Source of the DNA: JBMORL01 sp049322335
GTDB taxonomy: Bacteria > Bacteroidota > Bacteroidia > Flavobacteriales_D > UBA2798
Length of the DNA: 64,000 bases
Reading direction: 5' to 3'
Assembly (NCBI GenBank): GCA_049322335.1
Contig: JBMORL010000037.1
Coordinates: forward strand, 78,709 to 142,708
Part shown: positions 45,522 to 53,435 of the stretch, piece by piece
Layout: the number at the start of each line of letters is the position of its first letter
Position numbering within the stretch: position 1 is the first letter of the stretch
Position numbers and translations under genes: made by a program
Notes under the pieces: generated by a model
Told to the model about the DNA's origin: nothing
What the model saw: the letters and a program-made list of their open reading frames with translations, nothing else
Database searches by the model: none

Positions 45522-45806
45522 ATGAATCAAACGAAAAAGCTCATTGTAGTTGAGAGCATGAACAAAAAACAACTACTAACCTTACTTGGAATCCCCACTT
45601 ACAAAAGGCTCAACACAAAATTGCAGCCTTACCTTGAACTCATTGGCAAACCCAATGGAAAATCCTACTCTGCAAAACAAGTAGAACTGATTATTTCACT
45701 TTTAGGAACCAAAAAAGTGATTGATCCTGATAAAATAGATCATATAGAGAACATGAATACGTCCGTTCAAAAGCGGATTGCAAAATTTGAAGACAATGCA
45801 GCATAG
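45522..45806 (+). CDS. 94-residue DNA-binding-like protein, copy 1
   Basis: A basic 94-residue protein opening with KKLIVVESMNKKQLLTLLGI, then PTYKRLNTKLQPYLELIGK, then SYSAKQVELIISLLG. It is a paralogue of the gene at 46480. The last segment resembles the (F/Y)(S/T)xxQVxLIxxxLG ending of the DUF4248 proteins common on Bacteroides mobile elements; that link is tentative. It lies 26 bases after the XRE/ImmA gene and is followed by a strong terminator. Confidence 0.7.
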   Translation: MNQTKKLIVVESMNKKQLLTLLGIPTYKRLNTKLQPYLELIGKPNGKSYSAKQVELIISLLGTKKVIDPDKIDHIENMNTSVQKRIAKFEDNAA

Positions 45807-45826
45807 AATTACCTCTGAAAACCATT

Positions 45827-45856
45827 AAAGGCCGGATTTGTTCCGGCCTTTTTTTT
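45827..45856 (+). terminator. Intrinsic terminator
   Basis: The stem AAAGGCCGGA/TCCGGCCTTT with a five-base loop and an eight-T tail, 20 bases after the 94-residue gene. It closes a two-gene regulator transcript. Confidence 0.9.
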
Positions 45857-45973
45857 GCTCTTTTCCCAATGTTGAAGTTTGGTTCCGCATGATGACTTTT
45901 GTATCTGCACCATCAAGTTTGTGTCCGCATTTTTCCCTATGAATCCATAAGAATCTGTATGGTTTTGTATCAG

Positions 45974-46000
45974 TCCCGATGGTGACTTTGACCATTTTTT
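45974..46000 (+). repeat. Direct repeat upstream of two genes, copy 1
   Basis: TCCCGATGGTGACTTTGACC followed by a T run. A diverged copy (TCCCGATGGTTACTTGACC plus A/T run) lies at 46806-46834. Each precedes a gene start (46035 and 46888), so both may be promoters or regulator sites of the element. Confidence 0.5.
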
Positions 46001-46034
46001 CTGCCGGATTTTTGTCCTGTAAACATTAAAACAC

Positions 46035-46454
46035 ATGGACAACATGAAAACACAAATTGAACAAATCCGTCAGCGTAAAATTGATGAATTAACGCAAAAA
46101 GCATGGGACTATGCACATGCAATCTTATGGCAAAAACACCCTTTCTCTGAAAAGGAAGTAAAGGAAGCCAAAAAACAAATCCGCAAGTACTTTGAAGCAA
46201 TTCCATTGGAGATTTTCTTCATTGCGTATTCCGATCTATTCCTGGAGTTCTGCACACGCATCATTCTAACCAGAGAATACATCGAGAGAAAGCCTGGACG
46301 TTATGTAACACATCCGGCAGTATGGTTCAGCTCTGAAAACAAATTCGGGTTTCCTGGAACAAAACGTTGGTTCAACAACCTGCTCGACAAGTTTCTATAT
46401 GAGAGCGTTCAATTTCATTTTGAAAACGGAAAAATCGTAGCAAAAGTAGCCTGA
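46035..46454 (+). CDS. Hypothetical protein of the element
   Basis: A 139-residue soluble protein, helical in its first half (IEQIRQRKIDELTQKAWDYA) with an aromatic-rich second half (WFSSENKFGFPGTKRWFNNL). I recognise no family. It sits between the two paralogous 94-residue genes, all on the plus strand, and its leader carries copy 1 of the direct repeat. Confidence 0.65.
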   Translation: MDNMKTQIEQIRQRKIDELTQKAWDYAHAILWQKHPFSEKEVKEAKKQIRKYFEAIPLEIFFIAYSDLFLEFCTRIILTREYIERKPGRYVTHPAVWFSSENKFGFPGTKRWFNNLLDKFLYESVQFHFENGKIVAKVA

Positions 46455-46479
46455 TTCATTTACCCATCAATTTATTCGT

Positions 46480-46764
46480 ATGACACAAAAGAAAAACACC
46501 ATTGTTATTGAGAGTATGAGCAAAAAACAATTGCTCTCTCTCCTGGGAATCCCCACTTACAAAAGGCTACGAACAAAACTCAAGCCATACGAAAAACTGA
46601 TTGGTAAACTCGATGGGCGATCCTATTCTGCCAAACAGGTTGAGTTGATTGTTGCATTATTAGGTGTGAAAAAGGAGGTTGATCCTGATTCGGTGGATAG
46701 CATTGAAAACAAAGATTCACTACTTCAAAAGCGCATTGAAGAATTTGAAAACAAGAAATCCTGA
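46480..46764 (+). CDS. 94-residue DNA-binding-like protein, copy 2
   Basis: Paralogue of the 45522 gene with the same length and the same core: ESMSKKQLLSLLGIPTYKRL, then SYSAKQVELIVALLG, with a divergent Asp/Glu-rich C-terminus. The two copies are clearly homologous yet differ at many positions, so the duplication is not recent and both are presumably used. Confidence 0.7.
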   Translation: MTQKKNTIVIESMSKKQLLSLLGIPTYKRLRTKLKPYEKLIGKLDGRSYSAKQVELIVALLGVKKEVDPDSVDSIENKDSLLQKRIEEFENKKS

Positions 46765-46805
46765 ATCCATTTGTGTCCTTATGTGACCATAGGTGTTCGC
46801 ATGAA

Positions 46806-46834
46806 TCCCGATGGTTACTTGACCAAAATTTTTT
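46806..46834 (+). repeat. Direct repeat, copy 2
   Basis: TCCCGATGGTTACTTGACCA followed by an A/T run, matching 45974-46000 with a few changes. It is the last gap before the long structural gene array and borders the dyad at 46833. Confidence 0.5.
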
Positions 46835-46856
46835 GACACAAATTTGTCGTGTTCAA
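46833..46856. promoter_or_regulatory. Operator-like dyad before the structural array
   Basis: TTGACAC and GTGTTCAA form an imperfect inverted repeat around a central ACAAATTTGT palindrome. It lies 31 bases before the first gene of the structural array, a natural place for control by the XRE/ImmA regulator. No standard TAnnTTTG box is seen here, so the array may use a different promoter type. Confidence 0.45.
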
Positions 46857-46887
46857 GTGAGGAAAAGGAAATAAATCGAGTGAGAAA

Positions 46888-47103
46888 ATGAAACTTAAAG
46901 ATATGTTGAATATGCAGGGAGCGAATCAGGATACAACCAATCACACATCACTTTTGCTTTACGGAGCATTGATGTTTGCCAACATAGATGCAGCAAGTGT
47001 GATGGATTATACAGTAAAAGCAGTGGTTGGTGGAGTTGTTTGGTTGGGGTTCAAAATTGCCGCAGATTACTTGTCACAAAAAATTAAAAAGAAAAACAAA
47101 TGA
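46888..47103 (+). CDS. Small membrane protein
   Basis: A 71-residue protein with two hydrophobic stretches (SLLLYGALMFANIDAAS and VVGGVVWLGFKIAADYL) and a basic tail. It is the first gene of the tightly packed array and overlaps the next by 4 bases. It could be a virion membrane protein or a holin-like pore; sequence alone does not decide. Confidence 0.6.
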   Translation: MKLKDMLNMQGANQDTTNHTSLLLYGALMFANIDAASVMDYTVKAVVGGVVWLGFKIAADYLSQKIKKKNK

Positions 47104-47585
47104 AGATTGGATGGATTGTGTTAGGAGGAACGGGTTTGTTTTTTGGTGGCAGGTATCTGTGGCAAATGAACCGATTGAATACAAATTTGGAAATGGTTAT
47201 CAATGCCAAATTGCATTCGGTTACGTTAGCAGGAATTACCATCCGTGTGGATGTCACCTTAAAAAACCCTACAAAGGGAAAAATAAAAATCATGTTTCCA
47301 TTTGTAAAGGTTATGCACGATGGGAAAACCATTGGTAGTTCGCAAAGTGTGAACAAGGAAATTGAAATTCCGAGTTTTGGTCAAGCGGTCATTGAAGCGA
47401 TCATGATTGATATAACGTTCTCGCAATTGCTTATCAATGCCTGGAGCATGTATCAGTTGGTCAAGGAAGGAAAACCCGTTGTGGTACAAGTGAAAGTTTT
47501 GTCAACAATAAAGATGTTATGGGGAGATCAACCCTATGAACAAACGCAAGACATTACACTCAAGGGGGCAACAACAACACCGTGA
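47100..47585 (+). CDS. LEA14-like (LEA type 2) membrane-anchored protein
   Basis: A 161-residue protein: an N-terminal span (IGWIVLGGTGLFFGGRYLW), then a beta-rich domain beginning NTNLEMVINAKLHSVTLAGI and VDVTLKNPTKGKIKIMFP, which fits the LEA-2/water-stress fold. It is likely an envelope or virion-membrane protein of the element. ATGA overlap with the preceding gene. Confidence 0.6.
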   Translation: MKIGWIVLGGTGLFFGGRYLWQMNRLNTNLEMVINAKLHSVTLAGITIRVDVTLKNPTKGKIKIMFPFVKVMHDGKTIGSSQSVNKEIEIPSFGQAVIEAIMIDITFSQLLINAWSMYQLVKEGKPVVVQVKVLSTIKMLWGDQPYEQTQDITLKGATTTP

Positions 47586-47591
47586 TGAAAA

Positions 47592-49175
47592 ATGATTGCA
47601 AAGGAAAAACGAAAAATACACAGCGGTGCAGAAGTTGACCACTTGTTTCCAAAACCTAAGGGAGAAGATAAGCTGATAAAAAGCGGAGCAACGGTAGAAG
47701 ACACGGTGGACTTTATTCCGAAAGTGGTTGAAGAAACCCTGAATGATACCAGGGAGATTGCAAATAGGTTAAAAGGAGAAACGCTCTTTGATTCGTGCAA
47801 AAACATTTGGCAATTCGTGTACGGGCATATCGCGTATGAGAAGGACGAGAAGGGAAAAGAACAGATACGCAGACCCGCACGAAGTTGGGCGGACAGATTA
47901 CGCGGAGTGGACTGTGACGATTACACGGTTTTTATCTCCAGCGTACTCACCCACCTGGGCATACCACACAGTTTACGCATAGCGAAATACTGGTGGAGTG
48001 AAGACAAGTTTGCACACATCTATCCGGTGGTTCACACGGAAGATGGAAAACAAATCACAGTTGACTGTGTAGTGAACCGATTTAATTACGAGGAACCATT
48101 CACAGAAAAAAGGGATAAAAAAATGGATTTGTATTACTTAAACGGAATAGAGCGACCGACAACAGTTGATGCGGTTGATCTCACGGACGGAGGGCTTGCG
48201 GAGTTGGGGAAAGTAAAAATCCTGCAAAAGATTGGTCAGGGAGTTAAAAAAGTGGTTCACGCGGTCAACAAAGTAAATCCGGCAACCGCACTTCTAAGAG
48301 CAGGCGTTTTGGCTTCGATGAAACTCAATGTATTCAAAGTAGCCGAAAACGTTCGATTTGCTTACCTGAGTGATGAAGAAGCCAAGAAACGAAAGTTTGA
48401 CATGGCGCGGTTTGCCAAGATGAAAGAGGTAAAAACGAAACTGGAAAAAATCTTTTACGGTGCAGGTGGACAACCGGAGAATTTGAAGGAAGCGATTTTA
48501 ACAGGCAAGGGTAACGCATCGAAAGAGGTTAGCGGACTGATGGGAAATGAGACGGAGATGCCTCTAAGGGACGTGTTGGGACAGCGAATTTTCACCAATG
48601 AAATTGAATCGCTCGAAGGGTTGGGAGAACCCGCCACCGGTGCAGCCCTTGCCGCAGCTTCCGCAATCATGGCTTCGCTTGCCGCCATCATCAAAAACAT
48701 CGGTGGATTAAAAGGCGGTGAAGCAAACGTAACCACAGATGCGACCGCCAATGTGAATGTAACTGATCCGACAGCCTCAGTAAACATGGAAAATCTGAAC
48801 CTCGATCAGTTCAACATTCCTGAAGAAGGAGCAACCGATACACCATCAACCGAGGTTCAAAAACGAAGCACTACGATTACAGATACAGATGATGTAAGCA
48901 ATACCAATAAAAGTGCAGATGGGACGGGTGACCAACCGACTGGATGGGATAAACACAAAAAATGGGTGATTCCTACGGCTATTGGAGTTGGGGTGTTGGG
49001 ATTGGGCTTTGCCGCCTACAAAGTGTCGCAAAACAAAGATAAAACGGCAAAGAAGGGCAAAAAATCCGGTGAAGCACTTGCGGGAATCAATCAAGGAGGC
49101 TATAAAAAGAAAAAGAAGTACAGAAAGTACAAGAAAAACAAGAAGAAAAAAGCCCATGCGGTAAGGTGGAAGTAA
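47592..49175 (+). CDS. Transglutaminase-like protein with membrane span and lysine-rich tail
   Basis: A 527-residue protein. Residues 60-165 form a transglutaminase-like domain with the triad Cys108 (LRGVDCDDYTVF), His142 (KFAHIYPVV) and Asp158 (TVDCV). The middle is helical, with an Ala-rich stretch (GAALAAASAIMASLAAIIK). Near residue 465 is a membrane span (WVIPTAIGVGVLGLGFAAY), and the last 50 residues hold many lysines (GGYKKKKKYRKYKKNKKKK). Such domains in phage can be peptidases, crosslinkers or murein-active; the fused span and basic tail suggest a virion protein touching nucleic acid or acidic lipid. Confidence 0.75.
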   Translation: MIAKEKRKIHSGAEVDHLFPKPKGEDKLIKSGATVEDTVDFIPKVVEETLNDTREIANRLKGETLFDSCKNIWQFVYGHIAYEKDEKGKEQIRRPARSWADRLRGVDCDDYTVFISSVLTHLGIPHSLRIAKYWWSEDKFAHIYPVVHTEDGKQITVDCVVNRFNYEEPFTEKRDKKMDLYYLNGIERPTTVDAVDLTDGGLAELGKVKILQKIGQGVKKVVHAVNKVNPATALLRAGVLASMKLNVFKVAENVRFAYLSDEEAKKRKFDMARFAKMKEVKTKLEKIFYGAGGQPENLKEAILTGKGNASKEVSGLMGNETEMPLRDVLGQRIFTNEIESLEGLGEPATGAALAAASAIMASLAAIIKNIGGLKGGEANVTTDATANVNVTDPTASVNMENLNLDQFNIPEEGATDTPSTEVQKRSTTITDTDDVSNTNKSADGTGDQPTGWDKHKKWVIPTAIGVGVLGLGFAAYKVSQNKDKTAKKGKKSGEALAGINQGGYKKKKKYRKYKKNKKKKAHAVRWK

Positions 49176-49214
49176 AAGCGGAAAAAGAATTGTTGAATCA
49201 AATACATCCAAAAG

Positions 49215-49841
49215 ATGAAAGACGAAAAAAATAAGTACGAAAAGAAAAAGGATCGCAAATCGCTCAAAGAGCGAATGAAGAATCCTAAAACACACCTGAA
49301 AGATGCGGGGCAAGGTTTGCTTCGTGACCTGGTGGTGGGCGTGGTGGCCGGAGGAGCAACAGGGGCGATTGTAGGGAGGCCATCATTGGTAATCGGATTG
49401 GTGGTGAATGCCGCAGGTCACTTTATGGAAATGCCAGGAATTTCGAGTTTCGGTATGGGCATGATGGCTTCTAACGGTTTCCAGGGTGAAGGGATTACCG
49501 TAGGTGGTACGGAACCAACAGCAATGGAAAGAGCAAAACAACGACTGCTCAATTACAAAAACAATTTCACCCAAAAGATTTACCTCGACAAGATCATGAA
49601 GAAAGCTGACGAGAAAAAATCAACCGATACGGATAAACCCGTAGGTGAGGTAAAATACTTCGTGTACCCAGGTTCCGAAAATGCTGATATGAGCGGAATG
49701 GATATGACCGCCCTGGACAAAATCGAAAATCAGATCATACAGTCAGCCGAAAATTACAAAGAGAAAGTTCCTGTAAGCAACCAGCAAAATGAGGTAAGCG
49801 GGAATGACGAGACGCTGATGATGCGCGATCCCCTCTACTAA
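49215..49841 (+). CDS. Glycine-zipper protein
   Basis: A 208-residue protein: a very basic start (KDEKNKYEKKKDRKSLKERM), a glycine-zipper hydrophobic segment (LVVGVVAGGATGAIVGRPS, then LVIGLVVNAAGHF), a Met/Gly-rich stretch, and a charged C-terminus. It looks membrane-inserting and oligomeric. After its TAA the same frame stays open for 38 further codons (see findings). Confidence 0.6.
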   Translation: MKDEKNKYEKKKDRKSLKERMKNPKTHLKDAGQGLLRDLVVGVVAGGATGAIVGRPSLVIGLVVNAAGHFMEMPGISSFGMGMMASNGFQGEGITVGGTEPTAMERAKQRLLNYKNNFTQKIYLDKIMKKADEKKSTDTDKPVGEVKYFVYPGSENADMSGMDMTALDKIENQIIQSAENYKEKVPVSNQQNEVSGNDETLMMRDPLY

Positions 49842-50030
49842 CGGGTAAAGGGCTACCGCAGGGAAGAGTTCCTTATCAAAAGACAAGAAGTAAAAAAATC
49901 TGCCAGAGGGCGGACAGGGAGATTCTTGCGCCTGAAAAAACGGAAAGTACTTGGGTAGCCCACCCGAAGAGGGCAAAAAAGAAAAGTGAAGAAGGAAAGA
50001 AAGTAGTAACCATTAAAAACAAAAAACAAG

Positions 50031-50759
50031 ATGTTAGGACAACTTGAACTGATTGCAGAGAGCGAATACAACAACGCGGGAGATCTGCTCGGAATTGACC
50101 CGATGAATGTCAATGGAGAGTTGCTTGGCGCACTCAAAGCAATGAATCCCATTGCACGCCAAAAAGTAGTGAACGCGCTTGCAAAAAATCCCGCGCCAAG
50201 CAAAGGATCACGCGCTGAAATGGAAAAACATTTCCGCGAATTGCAACCGCACATCAAGGAAGAACTTACCAAAGGAAACCTGCGCCTTGCAGATACTTTG
50301 ATCTACTCGATCAAAGCGGTGAACTCAAAAACCGTGAAAATTTTTGAGACGCAAACGGATAAGGAAATTGGACTCACCAATATCAGCAACGCAAAATTGC
50401 CGAAGAACATGTCCATGCTCGTAAGCGGGATTATTCTCCTGGTGGGAACAGCCGCAGGTGCAACCAAAGACGATTCGATGGCAACCAACTTTGGTAAAAT
50501 TGAATCCTTCCCTGCTATTGCCAACGGAGAGTTCTCCCTCAAGGCGAACAAGAAAACCATTGTACCGGAAATCGGAAACTATGTTTTCAAAACCGAAAAC
50601 AACCACCTGCTTTCCATTGGGTATTTCAAACTCGCCAACCCGCGCCTGATCCAGGACGATGTGCAGATTGAAATGACCATCGAATTGGGAACGGTGACAG
50701 GCATTCCGGCAAACACCTACGTGTATGCTGCCTTGCACGGAACGGCTACCATTCCATAG
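50031..50759 (+). CDS. Candidate major capsid protein
   Basis: A 242-residue protein. Residues 1-95 are helical and acidic/basic mixed (LLGALKAMNPIARQKVVNAL); 100-242 are beta-rich with regularly spaced hydrophobic strands (TNISNAKLPKNMSMLVSGI, ANGEFSLKANKKTIVPEIG, HLLSIGYFKLANPRLIQDD, IPANTYVYAALHGTA). The layout fits a jelly-roll coat protein with an N-terminal scaffold-like arm. It is a free-standing gene with gaps of 189 and 144 bases on either side, as if more highly expressed. Identification rests on pattern and context, not on a recognised family. Confidence 0.5.
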   Translation: MLGQLELIAESEYNNAGDLLGIDPMNVNGELLGALKAMNPIARQKVVNALAKNPAPSKGSRAEMEKHFRELQPHIKEELTKGNLRLADTLIYSIKAVNSKTVKIFETQTDKEIGLTNISNAKLPKNMSMLVSGIILLVGTAAGATKDDSMATNFGKIESFPAIANGEFSLKANKKTIVPEIGNYVFKTENNHLLSIGYFKLANPRLIQDDVQIEMTIELGTVTGIPANTYVYAALHGTATIP

Positions 50760-50805
50760 CCAAAAAATCTTTCATGTTCATACATGCCCCAAGGGAAAAA
50801 GTGAT

Positions 50806-50838
50806 GCGGAGTTTAAACTGCCATTTCTCCGCGCACTT
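50806..50838 (+). terminator. Hairpin after the candidate capsid gene
   Basis: GCGGAG (50806-50811) pairs with CTCCGC (50827-50832), followed by a short T run. It may attenuate or process the transcript between the candidate capsid gene and the next gene; a weak terminator at best. Confidence 0.35.
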
Positions 50839-50903
50839 TTCCTGAACGGGTTATGAAAGAAAACAAAAAAAATAAATGGAAGTGAAAAGGTGAAACCAAA
50901 AGC

Positions 50904-51188
50904 ATGGCAAAGAACAAACGCGATGTGTACCGCACCGAGGAAGAAAAGATAGCGGTTGTCAAGAAGAAAGACAACATTATCACTTTCAAAGAGCGGTGGG
51001 CTTACGGAAACGGAAGCGCAACACAGATCATCGTGCAAAGACTGAAGAAAACAAAATCCGGTGCAGTAAAGATCGAAGGCAGATTCTACGATTCACCTTG
51101 GTACGAAAGCATGAAAGAATTGCTAAGTGCAATTGATTGGGATTTTATGAGAAGAAATTGGGAACCGGACAAAAGGGATTTTTTATGA
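50904..51188 (+). CDS. Small basic protein
   Basis: A 94-residue basic protein with strands (DNIITFKERWAYGNGSATQI, SGAVKIEGRFYDSPWYESM). No family recognised. Its stop overlaps the start of the next gene by 4 bases, starting a run of overlapping small genes. Confidence 0.6.
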   Translation: MAKNKRDVYRTEEEKIAVVKKKDNIITFKERWAYGNGSATQIIVQRLKKTKSGAVKIEGRFYDSPWYESMKELLSAIDWDFMRRNWEPDKRDFL

Positions 51189-51574
51189 AGGAAACAAAAA
51201 ACGATAAACAGATAAAACGATTTGATTTTTCTCCGGCAAACGGGTCGAATCAATCCTATGAGTTTGAAGTGGACAAGACCGCAGAGTTCATTACAGCGGT
51301 GGTGCTGACTTCAGACCGTGATGACCGCTTGTTCTATCGTGGCTCGTGCAAGATTGAGATCGGGGGCATTGAATACCTGCCGGAGAATTTTGAAGCGAAG
51401 CTATTGATGTGCGGAATCAATGTAGCACCCAATAGCAGGGTGTACCAACTCGGAAATGTTCCGGTTGGAAATGGAAAAGTGAAAATCACTTACAAAGACA
51501 CGAACCATCCTGATGCCCCATTTGTGGCATACCGTGTTTCGCTCTATGTACATACGCTTTTGAAGGAATGCTAA
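51185..51574 (+). CDS. Beta-rich candidate minor capsid protein
   Basis: A 129-residue protein starting at the ATG 51185 (ATGA overlap), predicted all beta: YEFEVDKTAEFITAVVLTSD, FYRGSCKIEIGGIEYLPENF, KVKITYKDTN, VAYRVSLYVHTLLKE. The closing strand resembles the ends of the 51568 gene (YRVNIYLLYES) and the 50031 gene (NTYVYAALHG), suggesting related folds. A single-jelly-roll virion protein fits, but this is inference. Confidence 0.55.
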   Translation: MKETKNDKQIKRFDFSPANGSNQSYEFEVDKTAEFITAVVLTSDRDDRLFYRGSCKIEIGGIEYLPENFEAKLLMCGINVAPNSRVYQLGNVPVGNGKVKITYKDTNHPDAPFVAYRVSLYVHTLLKEC

Positions 51575-52104
51575 AAGACAAAGTACATATCCATTCGGTG
51601 AATGTTACTCAGGTAGCAGAAACGATCAGTTTCCGCATACCCCTTCCCTGGGACTTGAAACGCATTACGGGATTGTTCCTGACGGAAAACACCGTTTTGC
51701 CACGCATAGGGGATTCATTGGGAAAATTCACCAAATCGGATTTTCTCTATGCCACACTCAAGGTCGGTGATTTGACTTTGAAAGAGCGCGGAAAATCGGA
51801 TATGTTTTTTGTAGGTGAAGTAATCCGCAATGACAGCACGATGCTGTACGGAGACTTTGTCGGATTGGATTTTTACAACCGACCTGTTCCTGTAACACCT
51901 ACGGATTTCTACAAGCATGAATGGTTCAAAGCAGGAACAAAATGGGAAGAAGAAATGTTGGATTTGGTTCCCTGTTCGGACTTCCTCACGGGTTTTTACC
52001 GCGACCGTTTCAATGAGTTTTTCGCGGTTGGAAGTGCATACCGCGTGAATATCTATTTGCTCTACGAATCAACAATAAAACAAAAGGTATGCGCACGGAA
52101 TTAG
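51568..52104 (+). CDS. Beta-rich candidate capsid protein
   Basis: A 178-residue beta-rich protein: ISFRIPLPWDLKRITGLFLT, ATLKVGDLTLKERGKSDMFF, then a longer loop region, ending YRVNIYLLYEST. The pattern parallels the previous gene (a strand, ITxxxLT, a Gly-rich turn, a closing YRV strand). It overlaps the previous gene by 7 bases and the next by 16. Confidence 0.55.
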   Translation: MLKDKVHIHSVNVTQVAETISFRIPLPWDLKRITGLFLTENTVLPRIGDSLGKFTKSDFLYATLKVGDLTLKERGKSDMFFVGEVIRNDSTMLYGDFVGLDFYNRPVPVTPTDFYKHEWFKAGTKWEEEMLDLVPCSDFLTGFYRDRFNEFFAVGSAYRVNIYLLYESTIKQKVCARN

Positions 52105-52463
52105 CCCTGAAACATATTGAAAACCGAGTGAAAGAACGCGGTTGGAAAAACGTGGAGATGAACCTGCGGCATGTGAGGCTTCTTCCATCGAGCAAAACCA
52201 CTTTCACTATCGGTAGTGATATGTGGGTTCTCATCGAAGAAGAGCTTTTGCGCAATGCAAGCGGAACTTATCAATTCCCTGCCAGTCCCATCCGCATTGA
52301 ATCCAATAACGGAGTTTTTGATGTACTCGACAACAAAGTGCATGAACAGGAACACGAACACACCGGAAAAATGGAAATCACCAACAAGGTCAACCGGATT
52401 CTGTTCGTGATGTTTTTACAGATCACCCCAAAACGCAGATGTAAACATGGAAAGAAGAACTGA
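52089..52463 (+). CDS. Hypothetical protein, candidate virion component
   Basis: A 124-residue protein of mixed fold (ENRVKERGWKNVEMNLRHVR, TTFTIGSDMWVLIEEELLRN) with a His/Glu-rich segment (HEQEHEHTGKME) and a basic Cys-containing C-terminus. Overlaps its neighbours by 16 and 17 bases, so stoichiometric co-expression with the capsid candidates is likely. Confidence 0.55.
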   Translation: MRTELALKHIENRVKERGWKNVEMNLRHVRLLPSSKTTFTIGSDMWVLIEEELLRNASGTYQFPASPIRIESNNGVFDVLDNKVHEQEHEHTGKMEITNKVNRILFVMFLQITPKRRCKHGKKN

Positions 52464-53238
52464 AGTTTTTAAAGACAATACGCTGGAGAAGATCAAGCGC
52501 ATCCTCGAAGTATGGGATGAAAAAGGAACACCACGATTTTATTCGGTGCAGGTGGATGGAGAACCCATCGTATCACGCACCAACAATCCAGGTGAATTTG
52601 ACAATGTAAAAGCCTTCATTTTCCATAACACAGAGCAAATCCGTGTGGCTTATTACAGGGGCAATGAAACAGAGCCAAGCGAAGAAGCGATTTACACCAT
52701 TGCAAGAGAAAAGGAAAAATCAAACGGACTAAGCGGAGTGGAAATTGACGAGCGCATTGCACAGGCGTTGGATGCCGAGCGAAGAAAGTGGGAACACGAA
52801 CAACTGAAAAAAGAGTTGAGTGATACCAAGAAGGAACTTAACGAAGCAGAAGATCACATTGACAACCTTGAATCCCTGGTAGAGGAACTGAAAAGTTCCA
52901 AAAACAAATTGGGCAACGTGCATGTGGGCGAAGTGGTGAGCGTAATGGTGGAGAGTTTTCTCAAACGCAACGTGGATAAGATTAAGCGACTTCCAGGCGG
53001 CTCAACGCTCGCTGGTATTCTTGCCGATGGTGGCGAGGGAGAAAACAAAGAACCGCAAAAAGAAACCGAAGCCACTTACGAGAAAGTGGAGGACGAAGAA
53101 GACACTTGGTGGAGCGATGTGCAAAAAGCTTTTAACGAAAAGGAACTGGAATACATCCAAGCCATTGTTACGATCCTCGCCCATGAGAAAAACAAAATCC
53201 AGGATGTGTTCTCGATTATTCAGCCAGGACAAAAATAA
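52447..53238 (+). CDS. Coiled-coil protein
   Basis: A 263-residue protein: a beta-rich N-terminal domain (PRFYSVQVDGEPIVSRTNN, FIFHNTEQIRVAYYRGN), a long coiled coil at about 95-150 (ELSDTKKELNEAEDHIDNLE), then a short helical domain (VVSVMVESFLKRNVDKIKRL) and an acidic linker. It could be a spike, stalk or vertex component. Overlaps the previous gene by 17 bases. Confidence 0.6.
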   Translation: MERRTEVFKDNTLEKIKRILEVWDEKGTPRFYSVQVDGEPIVSRTNNPGEFDNVKAFIFHNTEQIRVAYYRGNETEPSEEAIYTIAREKEKSNGLSGVEIDERIAQALDAERRKWEHEQLKKELSDTKKELNEAEDHIDNLESLVEELKSSKNKLGNVHVGEVVSVMVESFLKRNVDKIKRLPGGSTLAGILADGGEGENKEPQKETEATYEKVEDEEDTWWSDVQKAFNEKELEYIQAIVTILAHEKNKIQDVFSIIQPGQK

Positions 53239-53252
53239 AGGAGGAAAAATTA

Positions 53253-53435
53253 ATGCAAAAGTTCACTTATAAAATCACGCTTGAAGCCGAAAACGAAAAA
53301 CAGGCGCAGGAAAAGATGACTGCGCTTACCATTATGGCACGCAAGCTAACTGCAAAAGAAATCAAGAAGATTTCCGAAGTGGTGGAGGAAAACGGAAGCA
53401 CATTGAAAACCGCTAAAAACTTTTTGGGACTGTAA
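53253..53435 (+). CDS. Small soluble protein
   Basis: A 60-residue protein with a strand (FTYKITLEAENEKQAQEKM) and two helices. The opening resembles the small DUF-type domains that begin KFTYKxxLxAxxExEAxxKL, but no function follows. A good GGAGGA ribosome-binding site precedes it, unusual in this phylum. Its stop overlaps the next ATG by 1 base (TAATG). Confidence 0.6.
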   Translation: MQKFTYKITLEAENEKQAQEKMTALTIMARKLTAKEIKKISEVVEENGSTLKTAKNFLGL

